Assembly: GCF_900110765.1 (NCBI RefSeq)
Contig: NZ_FOEO01000038.1
Span: forward strand, 1 to 52,795
Source: Pseudomonas sp. NFACC02
GTDB lineage: Bacteria > Pseudomonadota > Gammaproteobacteria > Pseudomonadales > Pseudomonadaceae
Length of the DNA: 52,795 nucleotides
Direction of reading: 5' to 3'
Under the pieces are notes generated by a model, which worked only from the letters and a program-made list of their open reading frames with translations, had not been told where the DNA came from and searched no databases. Made by a program: the position numbers and the translations under genes. This document shows positions 8,192 to 17,115 of the stretch, one piece after another (position 1 is the first letter of the stretch; the number at the start of each line of letters is the position of its first letter).

Positions 8192-9127
8192 ATGCCCACT
8201 CACTATCCACTGTCGCCAGCCATGGTCTGCTTTGTTGAAGAGACCCTGAGTTTCAGCGTCGCGTCGCTGGACATCACTGACCAGCGCCGCGCCTACTCGC
8301 ACATGTGCGAAGCCTTCACGCCCGCCCGCTCGCCGGATCTCGAGGTCAGGGATTTCTTGCTCGCGGGTGTCCTGGTTCGCAGCTATCGACCTCGGCACCT
8401 CTCGGTCGAATACCCGGCTCCTTGCGTGGTGTACCTGCATGGTGGCGGCTGGGTGGTCGGTGATCTGGATTCCCACGATTTTCTTACTGCCGCGCTCGCG
8501 GTCGATCTCAATGCCGTTGTGATTGCCGTGGACTACCGACTGGCGCCTGAGCATCCGTTTCCGGCGGGATTCGGTGACTGCCTGGCCGTCTGGCATGCGT
8601 TACAGGTTCAGGCGCCGCGGATGGACATCGATCCCCGTCGAATCGCGATTGCCGGTGACAGCGCGGGCGGTAATCTGGCAGCGGCTGTGTGCCTGGCGCT
8701 GCGCGATGCGGGGGAGCGGCAGCCCGCCGGACAGGCATTGGTGTATCCGGGGCTGGGTGGCGACGATGATCTCCCATCACGCACCGAGTGTGCGGATGCG
8801 CCGTTGCTCAGCTCGGCGGACCTTGGGTTTTATCGTCAGCTGTATATGAATGAAAGCGAGCGTTCACCGTACGCCATGCCATTGAACGCGACTGATTTCC
8901 GGGGGTTGGCACCTGCGTTCATTGCGGTGGCCCAGTTCGATCCGCTGCGCGATGACGGCGTCTGTTATGAGCGCGCCTTACGCGAAGCGGGCGTGGCGAC
9001 CGAGTTCGATCCCGGCCTGGGTCTGGTGCATGGCAGCCTGAGAGGCAAAGGTCAGGTGCCGGAGGTGGATGACGTTTACCGGCGCCTGGTGTCGGCCTTG
9101 CTGGGGTTTATCCGCCGTTCATTGTGA
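8192..9127 (+). CDS. Alpha/beta hydrolase, HSL-family esterase
   Basis: This 311-aa hydrolase is of the hormone-sensitive-lipase family (esterase family IV), which cleaves short-chain acyl esters. The oxyanion motif HGGGW is at residues 83-87, the nucleophile elbow GDSAGG puts the catalytic serine at 157, and the C-terminal AQFDPLRDDG and LVHGS supply the acid and the histidine. The open frame extends back to 8015 through a REP element, but the ATG at 8192 has AGGAG seven bases upstream and gives the family's normal length. There is no signal peptide, so it is cytoplasmic. The natural substrate is unknown; no neighbour suggests one. Confidence 0.88.
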   Translation: MPTHYPLSPAMVCFVEETLSFSVASLDITDQRRAYSHMCEAFTPARSPDLEVRDFLLAGVLVRSYRPRHLSVEYPAPCVVYLHGGGWVVGDLDSHDFLTAALAVDLNAVVIAVDYRLAPEHPFPAGFGDCLAVWHALQVQAPRMDIDPRRIAIAGDSAGGNLAAAVCLALRDAGERQPAGQALVYPGLGGDDDLPSRTECADAPLLSSADLGFYRQLYMNESERSPYAMPLNATDFRGLAPAFIAVAQFDPLRDDGVCYERALREAGVATEFDPGLGLVHGSLRGKGQVPEVDDVYRRLVSALLGFIRRSL

Positions 9128-9137
9128 CCGGCGTTGG

Positions 9138-10385
9138 TTAAACCGTGGCTTTCTCGGCCTCTGCCACGATCTCGCTCATCCGGTCCCGCTTGGCCAGCCC
9201 GGGGAACAGTTTTATCCACAGCCCGGTGATCGCCAGCGTACCCACACCACCAAGCACCACGGCGGGGACGGTGCCCAGCCAGTGCGCGGTCAGCCCGGAT
9301 TCGAACTCACCCAACTGGTTCGACGCGCCAATGAACAGCCCATTCACCGCACTGACCCGACCGCGCATGTCGTCCGGCGTCTCCAGTTGCACGAACGAAC
9401 CACGGATCACCATGCTGATCATGTCCGCCGCGCCCAGCACGACCAGAGTGGCCAGCGAAAACCAGAATGAGGTCGACAGGCCAAAGGCAATAGTGGCCAC
9501 GCCGAAAATACCGACGGCGGTGAACATGGTGCGACCGACATTGCGCTCGACCGCATAACGCGCCAGAAACAACGACATGCCCAATGCGCCCACGGCAGGC
9601 GCCGAACGCAGCAGGCCAAGGCCCCACGGTCCTGTCAGCAAAATGTCCTTGGCGAACACGGGCAGCAGCGCCGTGGCGCCCCCGAGGAGGACGGCGAACA
9701 GGTCCAGTGAAATGGCGCCCAGAATGTCGGGCCGGCTGCGGATGAAACGGATGCCCGCCAGCAGCGAGTCCAGTGTCGCCTTGCCTTTGTTCAGCGGGGT
9801 CTGACGTGCGGGCAGATTGAGCATCAGGCAACACGCGATGACGTAAAGCAACACTGTCGGGCCATAGACCCAGATGCTGCCGAAGGCATACAGAAAACCA
9901 CCCACGGCGGGCGCAACGATGGTCGCCGATTGCTGTGCCGACTGTGCTGCCGCCACGGCGCGAGGAAACAATGCGGTCGGCACGATGCTCGGCAGCAGCG
10001 CCTGCGTCGTCGGCATCTCGAAAGAGCGGGAGGCGCCGAGCAGGAACGCCAGGATGAAAATCATCTCCCGCGTCACGCTGTCCGTCACGCTGCCAATCGC
10101 CAGCGCCAGCGCAATCAAGGCCTGCAACGTTTGGCAGATCGCAGCGACCTTGCGCCGGTCGTACCGATCCGCGACATGCCCGGTGTGCAGCATGAACAGC
10201 ACGCGCGGCGCGAACTCCACCAGACCCACGAGCCCAAGATCCAGCACATTGCCGGTCAACTGGTAGAGATTCCAGCCGATGGCCACAGTGAGCATCTGAA
10301 AGCCACTGGCCGTGAACACACGGGCAAACCAGAAGGCGACGAACGGTCGATGGTGACGCAGCGCAGCAGGGGTTTGAGTCGGCAT
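9138..10385 (-). CDS. MFS transporter, DHA3 (EntS-like) type
   Basis: This 415-aa inner-membrane protein has about twelve hydrophobic segments. Signatures are FWFARVFTASGFQMLTVAIG in the first helix, the loop motif HTGHVADRYDRRKV (the MFS G-x3-D-R-x-G-R-R/K variant), and the DHA3-type stretch QLETPDDMRGRVSAVNGLF near the fifth cytoplasmic loop. DHA3 members export siderophores, macrolides and other small molecules; the substrate here is unknown. I chose the ATG at 10385 because the residues upstream (to 10511) do not look like an MFS N-terminus, although no strong ribosome binding site is visible. The gene converges on the esterase with only ten bases between the stops. Confidence 0.85.
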   Translation of the reverse strand: MPTQTPAALRHHRPFVAFWFARVFTASGFQMLTVAIGWNLYQLTGNVLDLGLVGLVEFAPRVLFMLHTGHVADRYDRRKVAAICQTLQALIALALAIGSVTDSVTREMIFILAFLLGASRSFEMPTTQALLPSIVPTALFPRAVAAAQSAQQSATIVAPAVGGFLYAFGSIWVYGPTVLLYVIACCLMLNLPARQTPLNKGKATLDSLLAGIRFIRSRPDILGAISLDLFAVLLGGATALLPVFAKDILLTGPWGLGLLRSAPAVGALGMSLFLARYAVERNVGRTMFTAVGIFGVATIAFGLSTSFWFSLATLVVLGAADMISMVIRGSFVQLETPDDMRGRVSAVNGLFIGASNQLGEFESGLTAHWLGTVPAVVLGGVGTLAITGLWIKLFPGLAKRDRMSEIVAEAEKATV

Positions 10386-10621
10386 TGAATCGACAGCCAG
10401 GAGGGAAGAGGAAGGTTTCACAGGTTGCCACTTTGCATCAGATCGCCTTTTTGTAACAGAGCATTGCCGCCGTTGTGCTTGGCAATAGCATCTGGCGAGC
10501 GCCGCAGCCATCTGATCCGTCTTTATCGAAACTGCTCTGTATCAAGGGGTGAGGCAACTCGCCACGCGACAAAAGACCACGCAGTTCACCTGCCAAAATG
10601 GGACTACTCTTTGATCGTTGG

Positions 10622-10635
10622 TTGACCTGAATCAA
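10622..10635 (+). promoter_or_regulatory. Anr/Fnr-type box upstream of cioAB
   Basis: TTGACCTGAATCAA matches the Anr/Fnr consensus TTGAT-N4-ATCAA at nine of ten defined positions. It lies 180 bases upstream of cioA. In P. aeruginosa the cio genes are known to be repressed by Anr under low oxygen, so a regulatory role here is plausible. The rest of the 10386-10814 gap shows no gene. Confidence 0.6.
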
Positions 10636-10814
10636 ATTCGCGTGGCGTGCGGATTGACCAGGCGGCTTGACAGAACTCCCGCGTCGTCTTCTGGCCTGTG
10701 GCCTGAGCACGAACTAAAAAGAACAAACGCATTACGTCGTACTCAATACACCGTGGGGTCAGACGCTGAGGGCCCCAAGGTCCGGAGCCGGTTTCACCTG
10801 ATAGAGGAAGACCT

Positions 10815-12254
10815 ATGTTCGGTTTAGAGGCACTCGATCTCGCCCGAATCCAGTTTGCGTTCACCGTTTCATTCCACATCCTGTTCCCTGCCATCACCAT
10901 TGGTCTGGCGAGTTTTCTCGCTGTGCTCGAAGGCTTGTGGCTCAAGACCCATGACAACACCTACCGCGACCTGTACCACTTCTGGTCGAAAATCTTCGCC
11001 GTGAACTTCGGCATGGGTGTGGTTTCGGGTCTGGTCATGGCGTATGAGTTCGGTACCAACTGGAGCCGGTTCTCAGACTTCGCCGGTGCAGTCACCGGGC
11101 CGCTGCTGACCTATGAAGTGCTCACGGCGTTTTTCCTTGAAGCCGGGTTTCTGGGTGTGATGCTGTTTGGCTGGAACCGTGTCGGGCGCGGCCTGCATTT
11201 TTTCGCCACGGTCATGGTGGCGGTCGGGACACTGATTTCGACCTTCTGGATTCTGGCGTCCAACAGCTGGATGCAGACGCCGCAAGGTTTTGAGATCGTC
11301 GACGGTCGGGTCATTCCGGTCGACTGGTTCGCCGTTATCTTCAACCCGTCCTTCCCGTACCGCCTGGCACACATGGCCATTGCCGCGTTCGTCGCGACGG
11401 CCTTCTTCGTCGGCGCTTCGGCTGCCTGGCATCTGCTGCGCGGGCGGGATAATCCGGCCATTCGCCGCATGCTCTCGATGGCCATGTGGATGGCGCTGAT
11501 CGTTGCACCGATTCAAGCGGTGGTCGGCGACGCCCATGGTTTGAATACGCTGGAGCACCAGCCGGCCAAGATCGCCGCTATCGAAGGGCACTGGGAGAAC
11601 GTGGGTGACGAACCGACCCCGCTGATTCTGTTCGGTATCCCGGACATGAAAGAGGAGCGGACCAAGTACGCCGTTGAAATCCCGTACCTGGGCAGCCTCA
11701 TTCTGACCCACAGCCTGGACAAGCAGATCCCGGCACTCAAGTCGTTCCCGCCCGAGGACCGCCCGAATTCGCTGATCGTCTTCTGGTCGTTCCGGATCAT
11801 GGTCGCGTTGGGCATGTTGATGATCGTCGTCGGCTTGTGGAGTGCGTGGCTGCGCTGGCGCGGAGGGCTTTACAGCAACCGGGCATTCCTGACGCTGGTC
11901 ATGTGCATGGGCCCGGCTGGCCTGATCGCTTTGCTCGCGGGCTGGTTCACCACTGAAATCGGGCGTCAGCCTTGGGTGGTCTATGGGCTGATGCGTACGG
12001 CCAATGCATCGTCGAACCACAGCGTGGAGCAGATGACGATTACGTTGGTGCTGTTCGTCGTGGTGTATTTCATGCTGTTCGGCGCAGGCTTCGGCTACAT
12101 GATGCGCCTGGTGCGCAAAGGACCGAAAACCCACGAAGGCGATGACACGCCGCACGGTGGTCCTGGCCAGAAACGCACCCCTGCACGTCCTCTCTCCGCT
12201 GCCGACGAAGGCACTGAAGAAGGGCACAAAGACAGCCTGCGTGAGGTGAACTGA
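10815..12254 (+). CDS. cioA: Cyanide-insensitive quinol oxidase subunit I (CioA)
   Basis: This 479-aa subunit of a bd-type terminal oxidase carries the haems and oxidises quinol while reducing oxygen to water in the inner membrane. The expected haem ligand histidines are in SFHILFPAITIG (His21) and YRLAHMAIAAF (His186), and the conserved quinol-site motif GRQPWVVYG is present. The periplasmic Q-loop is short, which marks the CioA rather than the E. coli CydA branch. GAGGAAG stands ahead of the ATG. The gene lies three bases from cioB, with an Anr-like box 180 bases upstream. The C-terminal tail is polar, as is common in CioA. Confidence 0.93.
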   Translation: MFGLEALDLARIQFAFTVSFHILFPAITIGLASFLAVLEGLWLKTHDNTYRDLYHFWSKIFAVNFGMGVVSGLVMAYEFGTNWSRFSDFAGAVTGPLLTYEVLTAFFLEAGFLGVMLFGWNRVGRGLHFFATVMVAVGTLISTFWILASNSWMQTPQGFEIVDGRVIPVDWFAVIFNPSFPYRLAHMAIAAFVATAFFVGASAAWHLLRGRDNPAIRRMLSMAMWMALIVAPIQAVVGDAHGLNTLEHQPAKIAAIEGHWENVGDEPTPLILFGIPDMKEERTKYAVEIPYLGSLILTHSLDKQIPALKSFPPEDRPNSLIVFWSFRIMVALGMLMIVVGLWSAWLRWRGGLYSNRAFLTLVMCMGPAGLIALLAGWFTTEIGRQPWVVYGLMRTANASSNHSVEQMTITLVLFVVVYFMLFGAGFGYMMRLVRKGPKTHEGDDTPHGGPGQKRTPARPLSAADEGTEEGHKDSLREVN

Positions 12255-12257
12255 GCC

Positions 12258-13265
12258 ATGGGTATTGATCTTCCACTGATCTGGGCCGTGATCATCATCT
12301 TCGGCATCATGATGTACGTCATCATGGACGGTTTCGACCTCGGGATCGGCATTCTCTTCCCGTTCATCAAAGGCAAGTCCGACCGCGATGTGATGATGAA
12401 CACCGTCGCACCGGTCTGGGACGGCAACGAGACCTGGCTGGTGCTGGGTGGCGCGGCGCTGTTCGGTGCGTTCCCGCTGGCCTACTCGGTCGTGCTCGAA
12501 GCGTTGTACCTGCCGCTGATCTTCATGCTCATCGGACTGATTTTCCGCGGCGTGGCCTTCGAGTTTCGTTTCAAGGCGACCGACGCCAAGCGGCACCTCT
12601 GGGACAAGGCATTCATCGGCGGCTCGCTGGTGGCGACGTTCTTCCAGGGCGTGGCGCTGGGCGCCTTCATCGATGGCATTCCGGTGGTCAACCGTGCGTA
12701 CGCGGGCGGTGGGCTGGACTGGCTGACACCGTTCTCGCTGTTCTGCGGACTGGCGTTGATCGTGGCCTACGCGTTGCTCGGCTGCACCTGGCTGATCATG
12801 AAGACGGAAGGCGGTCTGCAGAAGGCGATGCACGACCTGGCGCGGCCCCTGGCAATCGCGACGCTGGTGGTGATGGGCATTGTCAGCCTGTGGACCCCGC
12901 TGGCGCATCAGGACATCGCCGACCGCTGGTTCAGCGTGCCGAATCTGTTCTGGTTCATGCCCGTGCCGGCACTGGTCCTGTTGACCATGTACGGACTGTT
13001 CAAGGCGGTCGAGCGTAACGCGAACTACACGCCGTTCCTGCTGACGCTGGTGCTGATCTTCCTGGGCTACAGCGGCTTGGGTATCAGCCTGTGGCCGAAC
13101 ATCGTGCCGCCATCCATTTCGATTTGGGACGCTGCCTCGCCACCGCAAAGCCAGGGCTTCATTCTGGTCGGGACCCTGTTCATCATCCCGTTCATCCTGG
13201 GTTACACCTTCTGGAGCTACTACGTGTTCCGTGGCAAGGTCACTCACGAAGACGGTTACCACTAG
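12258..13265 (+). CDS. cioB: Cyanide-insensitive quinol oxidase subunit II (CioB)
   Basis: This 335-aa CydB-family membrane subunit pairs with CioA to form the oxidase. Eight or nine hydrophobic helices are evident. The N-terminal signature IMDGFDLGIGILFPF and the motif PVWDGNETWLVLGGAALF are diagnostic, and FRGVAFEFRFKA follows. It starts three bases after the cioA stop, so the two are cotranscribed. Length agrees with the CioB family. Confidence 0.93.
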   Translation: MGIDLPLIWAVIIIFGIMMYVIMDGFDLGIGILFPFIKGKSDRDVMMNTVAPVWDGNETWLVLGGAALFGAFPLAYSVVLEALYLPLIFMLIGLIFRGVAFEFRFKATDAKRHLWDKAFIGGSLVATFFQGVALGAFIDGIPVVNRAYAGGGLDWLTPFSLFCGLALIVAYALLGCTWLIMKTEGGLQKAMHDLARPLAIATLVVMGIVSLWTPLAHQDIADRWFSVPNLFWFMPVPALVLLTMYGLFKAVERNANYTPFLLTLVLIFLGYSGLGISLWPNIVPPSISIWDAASPPQSQGFILVGTLFIIPFILGYTFWSYYVFRGKVTHEDGYH

Positions 13266-13320
13266 TTGGCGTTCGGCGCCGGGTTTTCCCCGGGGCCGTA
13301 TCCTCGAAGAGGGCTCATCG

Positions 13321-13488
13321 ATGTCCGGTAAAGAATCTTTTCACGACGAAGACCCCGCGCAGAAGAAGCCGCTTTGGCAGCGTATCGGCTGGCTGGTGGT
13401 CATCTGGTGCGGGAGTGTGTTTGCGCTGTTCATCGTGGCCAGCCTGTTGCGGATGTTCATGACAGCGGCAGGTATGAAGTCGCACTGA
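13321..13488 (+). CDS. DUF2474 small membrane protein of the cio operon
   Basis: This 55-aa single-span protein has a charged N-terminal part (ESFHDEDPAQKKPLWQRIGW) followed by one hydrophobic helix at about residues 24-46. Proteins of this kind are found directly downstream of cioAB and are thought to be accessory subunits comparable to CydX of E. coli bd oxidase. The ATG at 13321 has GAAGAGGG upstream, and the gene ends 15 bases before a strong terminator, so it closes the operon. Confidence 0.82.
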   Translation: MSGKESFHDEDPAQKKPLWQRIGWLVVIWCGSVFALFIVASLLRMFMTAAGMKSH

Positions 13489-13504
13489 GTGTTTTTTGCG
13501 CAAT

Positions 13505-13530
13505 AAAAACCCGCTTCGGCGGGTTTTTTG
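13505..13530 (+). terminator. Rho-independent terminator of the cio operon
   Basis: The stem CCCGC-TTCG-GCGGG with a stable tetraloop is followed by TTTTTT and preceded by AAAAA, so it may also work in the other direction. Confidence 0.9.
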
Positions 13531-13564
13531 GGTCGGTGCCTTATCGGCCTGACGAGCAGGATAC

Positions 13565-13650
13565 CTGTAGGAGCGCGCTTGCCCGCGATTGCGATATGCC
13601 AGTCACCACTGAGTCGGCTGGAATAATGCATCGCGGGCAAACGCCTACAG
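13565..13650. repeat. REP/BIME palindrome pair
   Basis: CTGTAGGAGCGCGCTTGCCC and its degenerate inverted partner CGGGCAAACGCCTACAG face each other between the cio terminator and the rlmG stop. Confidence 0.85.
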
Positions 13651-13655
13651 ACCCA

Positions 13656-14780
13656 TCATTTGCGGGCTTTGAGAATCACGAACTTCGGCGTTGCCGCCAC
13701 TTGCTCAACCCCTCTGAACAACCTCGCCAGCTTGCTGTGGTAGCCCAGGTGACGGTTGCCGACGATGTACAGCGCTCCACCCGTTATCAGTGCAGACCGT
13801 GCCTGCTGGAACATGCGCCAGGCCAGAAAATCGCCGACCACTTGTTGCTGGTGAAACGGCGGATTGCACAGCACCACATCCAGTGAATCCGGTTCCTGAC
13901 CCGCAAGACCGTCACCCGCATGGATCACTGCCTCACGGTCACCTAACGCCAACTTCCAGTTTTCCTGAGCGGACTGCACCGCCATGAACGACTCGTCTAC
14001 CAGTGTGTACTGCGCATCCGGGTTGGCCAGGGCGCTGGCAATTGCCAACACGCCATTACCGCACCCCAGGTCCGCGACGCGCGCGGTGCCCAGGTTTTTC
14101 GGCAGATGCGGCAAGAACGCGCGCGTGCCGATGTCCAGGCCGTCACGGCAGAACACGTTGGCGTGATTGATCAGCTCGATCTTCGGCTCGTCCAGCCTGT
14201 AGCGGGTAGGGTAAGGCGAAGGCTGAAGCGCTTTTGCCTGCGGCGTGCAAAACAGCAAACGCGCCTTCTTCACCGCCAGCGAAGCCTGCACCTGGCCAAC
14301 GTACTCTTCCATCAATTCACCCGCCGAACGGGGCAAGTGTTTGATCATCCCGGCGGCAACCACCTTGGCGTTCGGTGCCAACTGCCCTTGCAGGCGAATC
14401 AGTTGCTCCTCAAGCAGCGCGAGCGTCTTCGGGACGCGAATCAGCACCCAGTCGAACGGACCGTTCAATGGCTCACTGGCAGGGATCACCGGCACGGCAT
14501 CGTATGCCTGACCGTTGCGCACCAGATTCTTTTCCAGCGCCTGAGCGCCGAGAAAGGAGTCCGTGCTGCTGAAGACGGCCGCGTGCGGTGCAAGGCTGGC
14601 GGCAAGGGCACCGAAGCTGTCGTTAAGAATCAGCATGCGGGTTTGCAACGTCACGCCATGTTCAGCAACGTGATTGAGCAGGTACTCGTCGGCGGCGTCG
14701 AATGCCTGCAAGGGTTCATCCGACTGCTCGGGCTGGCGAATCAGGTCGAGCTCGGCAAAAGGCGTGGTAAGCAGGGGCAT
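13656..14780 (-). CDS. rlmG: 23S rRNA (guanine-1835-N2)-methyltransferase RlmG
   Basis: This 374-aa protein is a SAM-dependent methyltransferase of the RsmC/RlmG group, which methylates N2 of G1835 in 23S rRNA. It has the duplicated architecture of that group: a degenerate N-terminal methyltransferase-like half and a catalytic C-terminal half with VADLGCGNGVLAIA (SAM site) and VVLCNPPFHQQQ (the NPPF motif of N-methyltransferases). I start it at 14780 because the N-terminus PFAELDLIRQP and LQAFDAADEYLL then aligns with E. coli RlmG (378 aa); the frame remains open to 14834, and neither start has a clear ribosome binding site. Confidence 0.92.
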   Translation of the reverse strand: MPLLTTPFAELDLIRQPEQSDEPLQAFDAADEYLLNHVAEHGVTLQTRMLILNDSFGALAASLAPHAAVFSSTDSFLGAQALEKNLVRNGQAYDAVPVIPASEPLNGPFDWVLIRVPKTLALLEEQLIRLQGQLAPNAKVVAAGMIKHLPRSAGELMEEYVGQVQASLAVKKARLLFCTPQAKALQPSPYPTRYRLDEPKIELINHANVFCRDGLDIGTRAFLPHLPKNLGTARVADLGCGNGVLAIASALANPDAQYTLVDESFMAVQSAQENWKLALGDREAVIHAGDGLAGQEPDSLDVVLCNPPFHQQQVVGDFLAWRMFQQARSALITGGALYIVGNRHLGYHSKLARLFRGVEQVAATPKFVILKARK

Positions 14781-14945
14781 GTAAAGGGAATGTCCATTCG
14801 TAGGCGACGCGGTCAGGCGCTCGGCGGGTGTCATATAAACGCCGTTGCTACCGGACTCAGCAAACCAGCGATTTTACGTGTTTTTCGACCTTTCGCACCT
14901 GAGGTTTTTCGCCGTCGTCCATGAATTGGTCCATGCCCCGCGTAA

Positions 14946-15194
14946 TCAAAACACCCCGTGCAGCGCTGCCTGCACCACCGCCGAGGTCTTGTTCGTCACC
15001 CCCATTTTGCGAATGGCGCTGCCGATATGAAAGTTCACCGTTCGCAGCTTCAGGTCGAGAATCATCGCCACTTCAGCGGCTGTTTTTCCTTCTGCGGACC
15101 ACTTCAGTATTTCTGCCTCCCGAAGTGTCAGCCCCTTGTGGGGCAGCGGGGCGGTCTCTGTCAGTTGAGATGACGCCAGTGTTTGATGTTCCAT
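14946..15194 (-). CDS. HTH-only LuxR-family regulator
   Basis: This 82-aa protein is almost entirely a LuxR/GerE-type helix-turn-helix: LTLREAEILKWSAEGKTAAE, then KLRTVNFHIGSAIRKMGV as the recognition region. There is no receiver, autoinducer or PAS domain. The frame stays open to 15299, but GGAGG six bases upstream of the ATG at 15194 fixes the short form. It therefore resembles B. subtilis GerE in layout. It is divergent from the ferredoxin reductase, with an operator-like inverted repeat in the gap. What signal it would respond to is unknown. Confidence 0.82.
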   Translation of the reverse strand: MEHQTLASSQLTETAPLPHKGLTLREAEILKWSAEGKTAAEVAMILDLKLRTVNFHIGSAIRKMGVTNKTSAVVQAALHGVF

Positions 15195-15345
15195 CGCAAG
15201 CCTCCATGCCTGATCTTTCTGGCTACCGTTTTGATTGAAGTCTAGGAAAAAACCTTCATGCGGATGGGTGTCGGCCAGTTGCTGCTGACGAGCGGACAAT
15301 CCAGGAGGGCGTTCTGCGTTTTGCGAAAGCGCTGTTCAATCAGCG

Positions 15346-15400
15346 CGTTATCGCGTTGCGTAGAGGCTGTCGTTGCTGATCGCGATAACGGTGATCGCGA
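15346..15400. promoter_or_regulatory. Operator-like inverted and direct repeats in the regulator/fpr gap
   Basis: The gap 15195-15530 holds no gene. CGTTATCGCG (15346-15355) and its exact reverse complement CGCGATAACG (15381-15390) form an inverted repeat with a 25-base spacer, and GATCGCGA occurs twice, 14 bases apart, at 15379 and 15393. The placement suits a regulator acting on one or both divergent genes. Confidence 0.45.
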
Positions 15401-15530
15401 AATACTCTAAAAGTACGTTCAATAACGTCCAGTCCGGTAGGGTATACCACTACAAACCCGCGGTGTTTATCGTGGCCTGTTTGCGGGAAACTGGGGCTCT
15501 TGATTGAGTGACTGGAGCCAGGAGCGCCCA

Positions 15531-16307
15531 ATGACTGCCAGTGTAGAAAAATTCACCCGACAAACACTGCTGGACGTAACGCCGTTGACGCCAAGCCTGT
15601 TCACTTTTCGTATGACCCGCGATCCAGGTTTCCGCTTCATCGCGGGCCAATTCGCACGGCTGGGCGTGACCAAGGCTGACGGGACCACGGTGTGGCGCGC
15701 TTATTCGGTCGTGTCCTCGCCGTTCGATGAGTTCCTGGACTTTTTTTCGATCGTGGTGCCGGGAGGCGAATTCACCAGCGAACTGAGCCGGCTGCGCAAG
15801 GGCGATACGCTGCTGGTTGAAAAACAGGCGGTGGGCTATCTGACGCTCGACCGGTTTTCCGATGGCAGGGATCTGTGGATGTTGTCCACAGGCACGGGCG
15901 TGGCGCCGTTCCTATCGATTCTTCAGGACTTCGAAGTATGGGAGAAATTCGAACGCATCATCCTGGTCTACAGCGTTCGCGAGGCGAAGGAGCTGGCGTA
16001 TCAGGAACTGATTGCGGAACTGACCCAGCGCGAGTACCTGGCCGAATATGCGCACAAATTTCAGTTCATCGCCACCGTGACACGCGAAGAACATCCGGGC
16101 GCGTTGCATGGACGGATTACCACGCTGATTGAAAATGGCGAGCTGGAGAAGGCGGCTGGCGTGGCGCTGACGCCTGAGTATTCCCGGGTCATGATCTGCG
16201 GCAATCCACAGATGATCGACGACACCCGCGCACTGCTCAAAACCCGCGACATGCGCCTGGCCCTGACCCGCAAGCCGGGGCAGATAGCGGTGGAGAATTA
16301 TTGGTAA
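15531..16307 (+). CDS. fprB: Ferredoxin--NADP(+) reductase (FprB type)
   Basis: This 258-aa flavoenzyme transfers electrons between NADPH and ferredoxin or flavodoxin. The FAD-binding half has WRAYSVVSSPFDEFLDFFSI (RxYS motif) and GGEFTSELSRL. The NADP half has MLSTGTGVAPFLSIL and MICGNPQMIDDTR, and the protein ends in VENYW, the aromatic-tail form of bacterial subclass I reductases. The sequence looks closer to what I remember of pseudomonad FprB than FprA. GGAG nine bases ahead of the ATG at 15531 fixes the start; an upstream in-frame ATG at 15504 lacks one. A REP follows. Confidence 0.9.
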   Translation: MTASVEKFTRQTLLDVTPLTPSLFTFRMTRDPGFRFIAGQFARLGVTKADGTTVWRAYSVVSSPFDEFLDFFSIVVPGGEFTSELSRLRKGDTLLVEKQAVGYLTLDRFSDGRDLWMLSTGTGVAPFLSILQDFEVWEKFERIILVYSVREAKELAYQELIAELTQREYLAEYAHKFQFIATVTREEHPGALHGRITTLIENGELEKAAGVALTPEYSRVMICGNPQMIDDTRALLKTRDMRLALTRKPGQIAVENYW

Positions 16308-16335
16308 AGCACGTGTCAGCAGACGGACAGAGTAA

Positions 16336-16425
16336 CTGTGGGAGCGAATTCATTCGCGAGAGGCCGTTACATTCGCTGGAAAATTGCGTCTGATGGACCG
16401 CATCGTGAATCAATTCACTCCCACA
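16336..16425. repeat. REP/BIME palindrome pair
   Basis: CTGTGGGAGCGAATTCATTCG and its inverted partner CGTGAATCAATTCACTCCCAC close the fpr gene and separate it from convergent mscL. Confidence 0.8.
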
Positions 16426-16468
16426 AGGTTTCTCACCGAGCACACGTGCTGTGGCAGAAGCCTTTTGC

Positions 16469-16918
16469 TTAAACCAACCGATCAGGGTTCACAGGCATCG
16501 GCGCAGCCGGCTTGCTGTTCTGCTCTTTGAGCAGGTCACGGATCTCGGTCAGCAGGGTTTCCTGGGGTGTCGGCACTGGTGGCACGGTGGGGGCTTTGGC
16601 TTCTTCGCGCTTCAGGCGGTTGATGGCCTTCACGCCCATGAAGATGGCGAACGCAACGATGATGAAGTCGATCACCGTCTGGATGAATTTGCCGTAAGCC
16701 AGTACCACGGCAGGTGCCGTGCCTTCCGCGCCTCGAAGGGTGATCGCCAGATCACTGAAGTCCACGCCGCCGATCAGCAATCCCAGAGGGGGCATGATTA
16801 CATCGCCGACGAACGACGAAACGATCTTGCCGAATGCCGCGCCGATGATGATACCGACGGCCATGTCGACGACGTTTCCTTTTACGGCAAAGGCTTTGAA
16901 CTCGCTTAGTACGCTCAT
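16469..16918 (-). CDS. mscL: Large-conductance mechanosensitive channel MscL
   Basis: This 149-aa inner-membrane protein forms a homopentameric pore that opens under membrane tension to release solutes on osmotic downshock. The N-terminal helix and first transmembrane segment are canonical (FKAFAVKGNVVDMAVGIIIG with FGKIVSSFVGDVIMPPLG), the second span is about residues 70-96, and the C-terminal helix is charged. It is slightly longer than E. coli MscL (136 aa), mainly in the periplasmic loop and tail. AAGGA is seven bases ahead of the ATG. It is divergent from radA. Confidence 0.95.
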   Translation of the reverse strand: MSVLSEFKAFAVKGNVVDMAVGIIIGAAFGKIVSSFVGDVIMPPLGLLIGGVDFSDLAITLRGAEGTAPAVVLAYGKFIQTVIDFIIVAFAIFMGVKAINRLKREEAKAPTVPPVPTPQETLLTEIRDLLKEQNSKPAAPMPVNPDRLV

Positions 16919-17115
16919 GGGGTATTCCTTTGTTACAGATGAGGGTGGTGAATGCAGTGTATGTCAGCTACACGCATCGCGCGTAATCCCTGCAATCGAC
17001 CGGCTCGGGTCGGGTAAGTTTTATTGAATCACCCGAAAAGGTGGATCGCCGTCCCTTCACACGCAGGTGTTTGAGCCTTGGGGTATGATTGCCCCTTTTT
17101 TCTGGCGGGGGTTTC

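Noticed and set aside
11073..13262. A 729-codon open frame on the minus strand, antisense to cioAB
   Set aside because: It is rich in H, R, Q, D and E with no domain, as expected for the antisense frame of GC-rich hydrophobic genes; cioA and cioB on the other strand are unmistakable.
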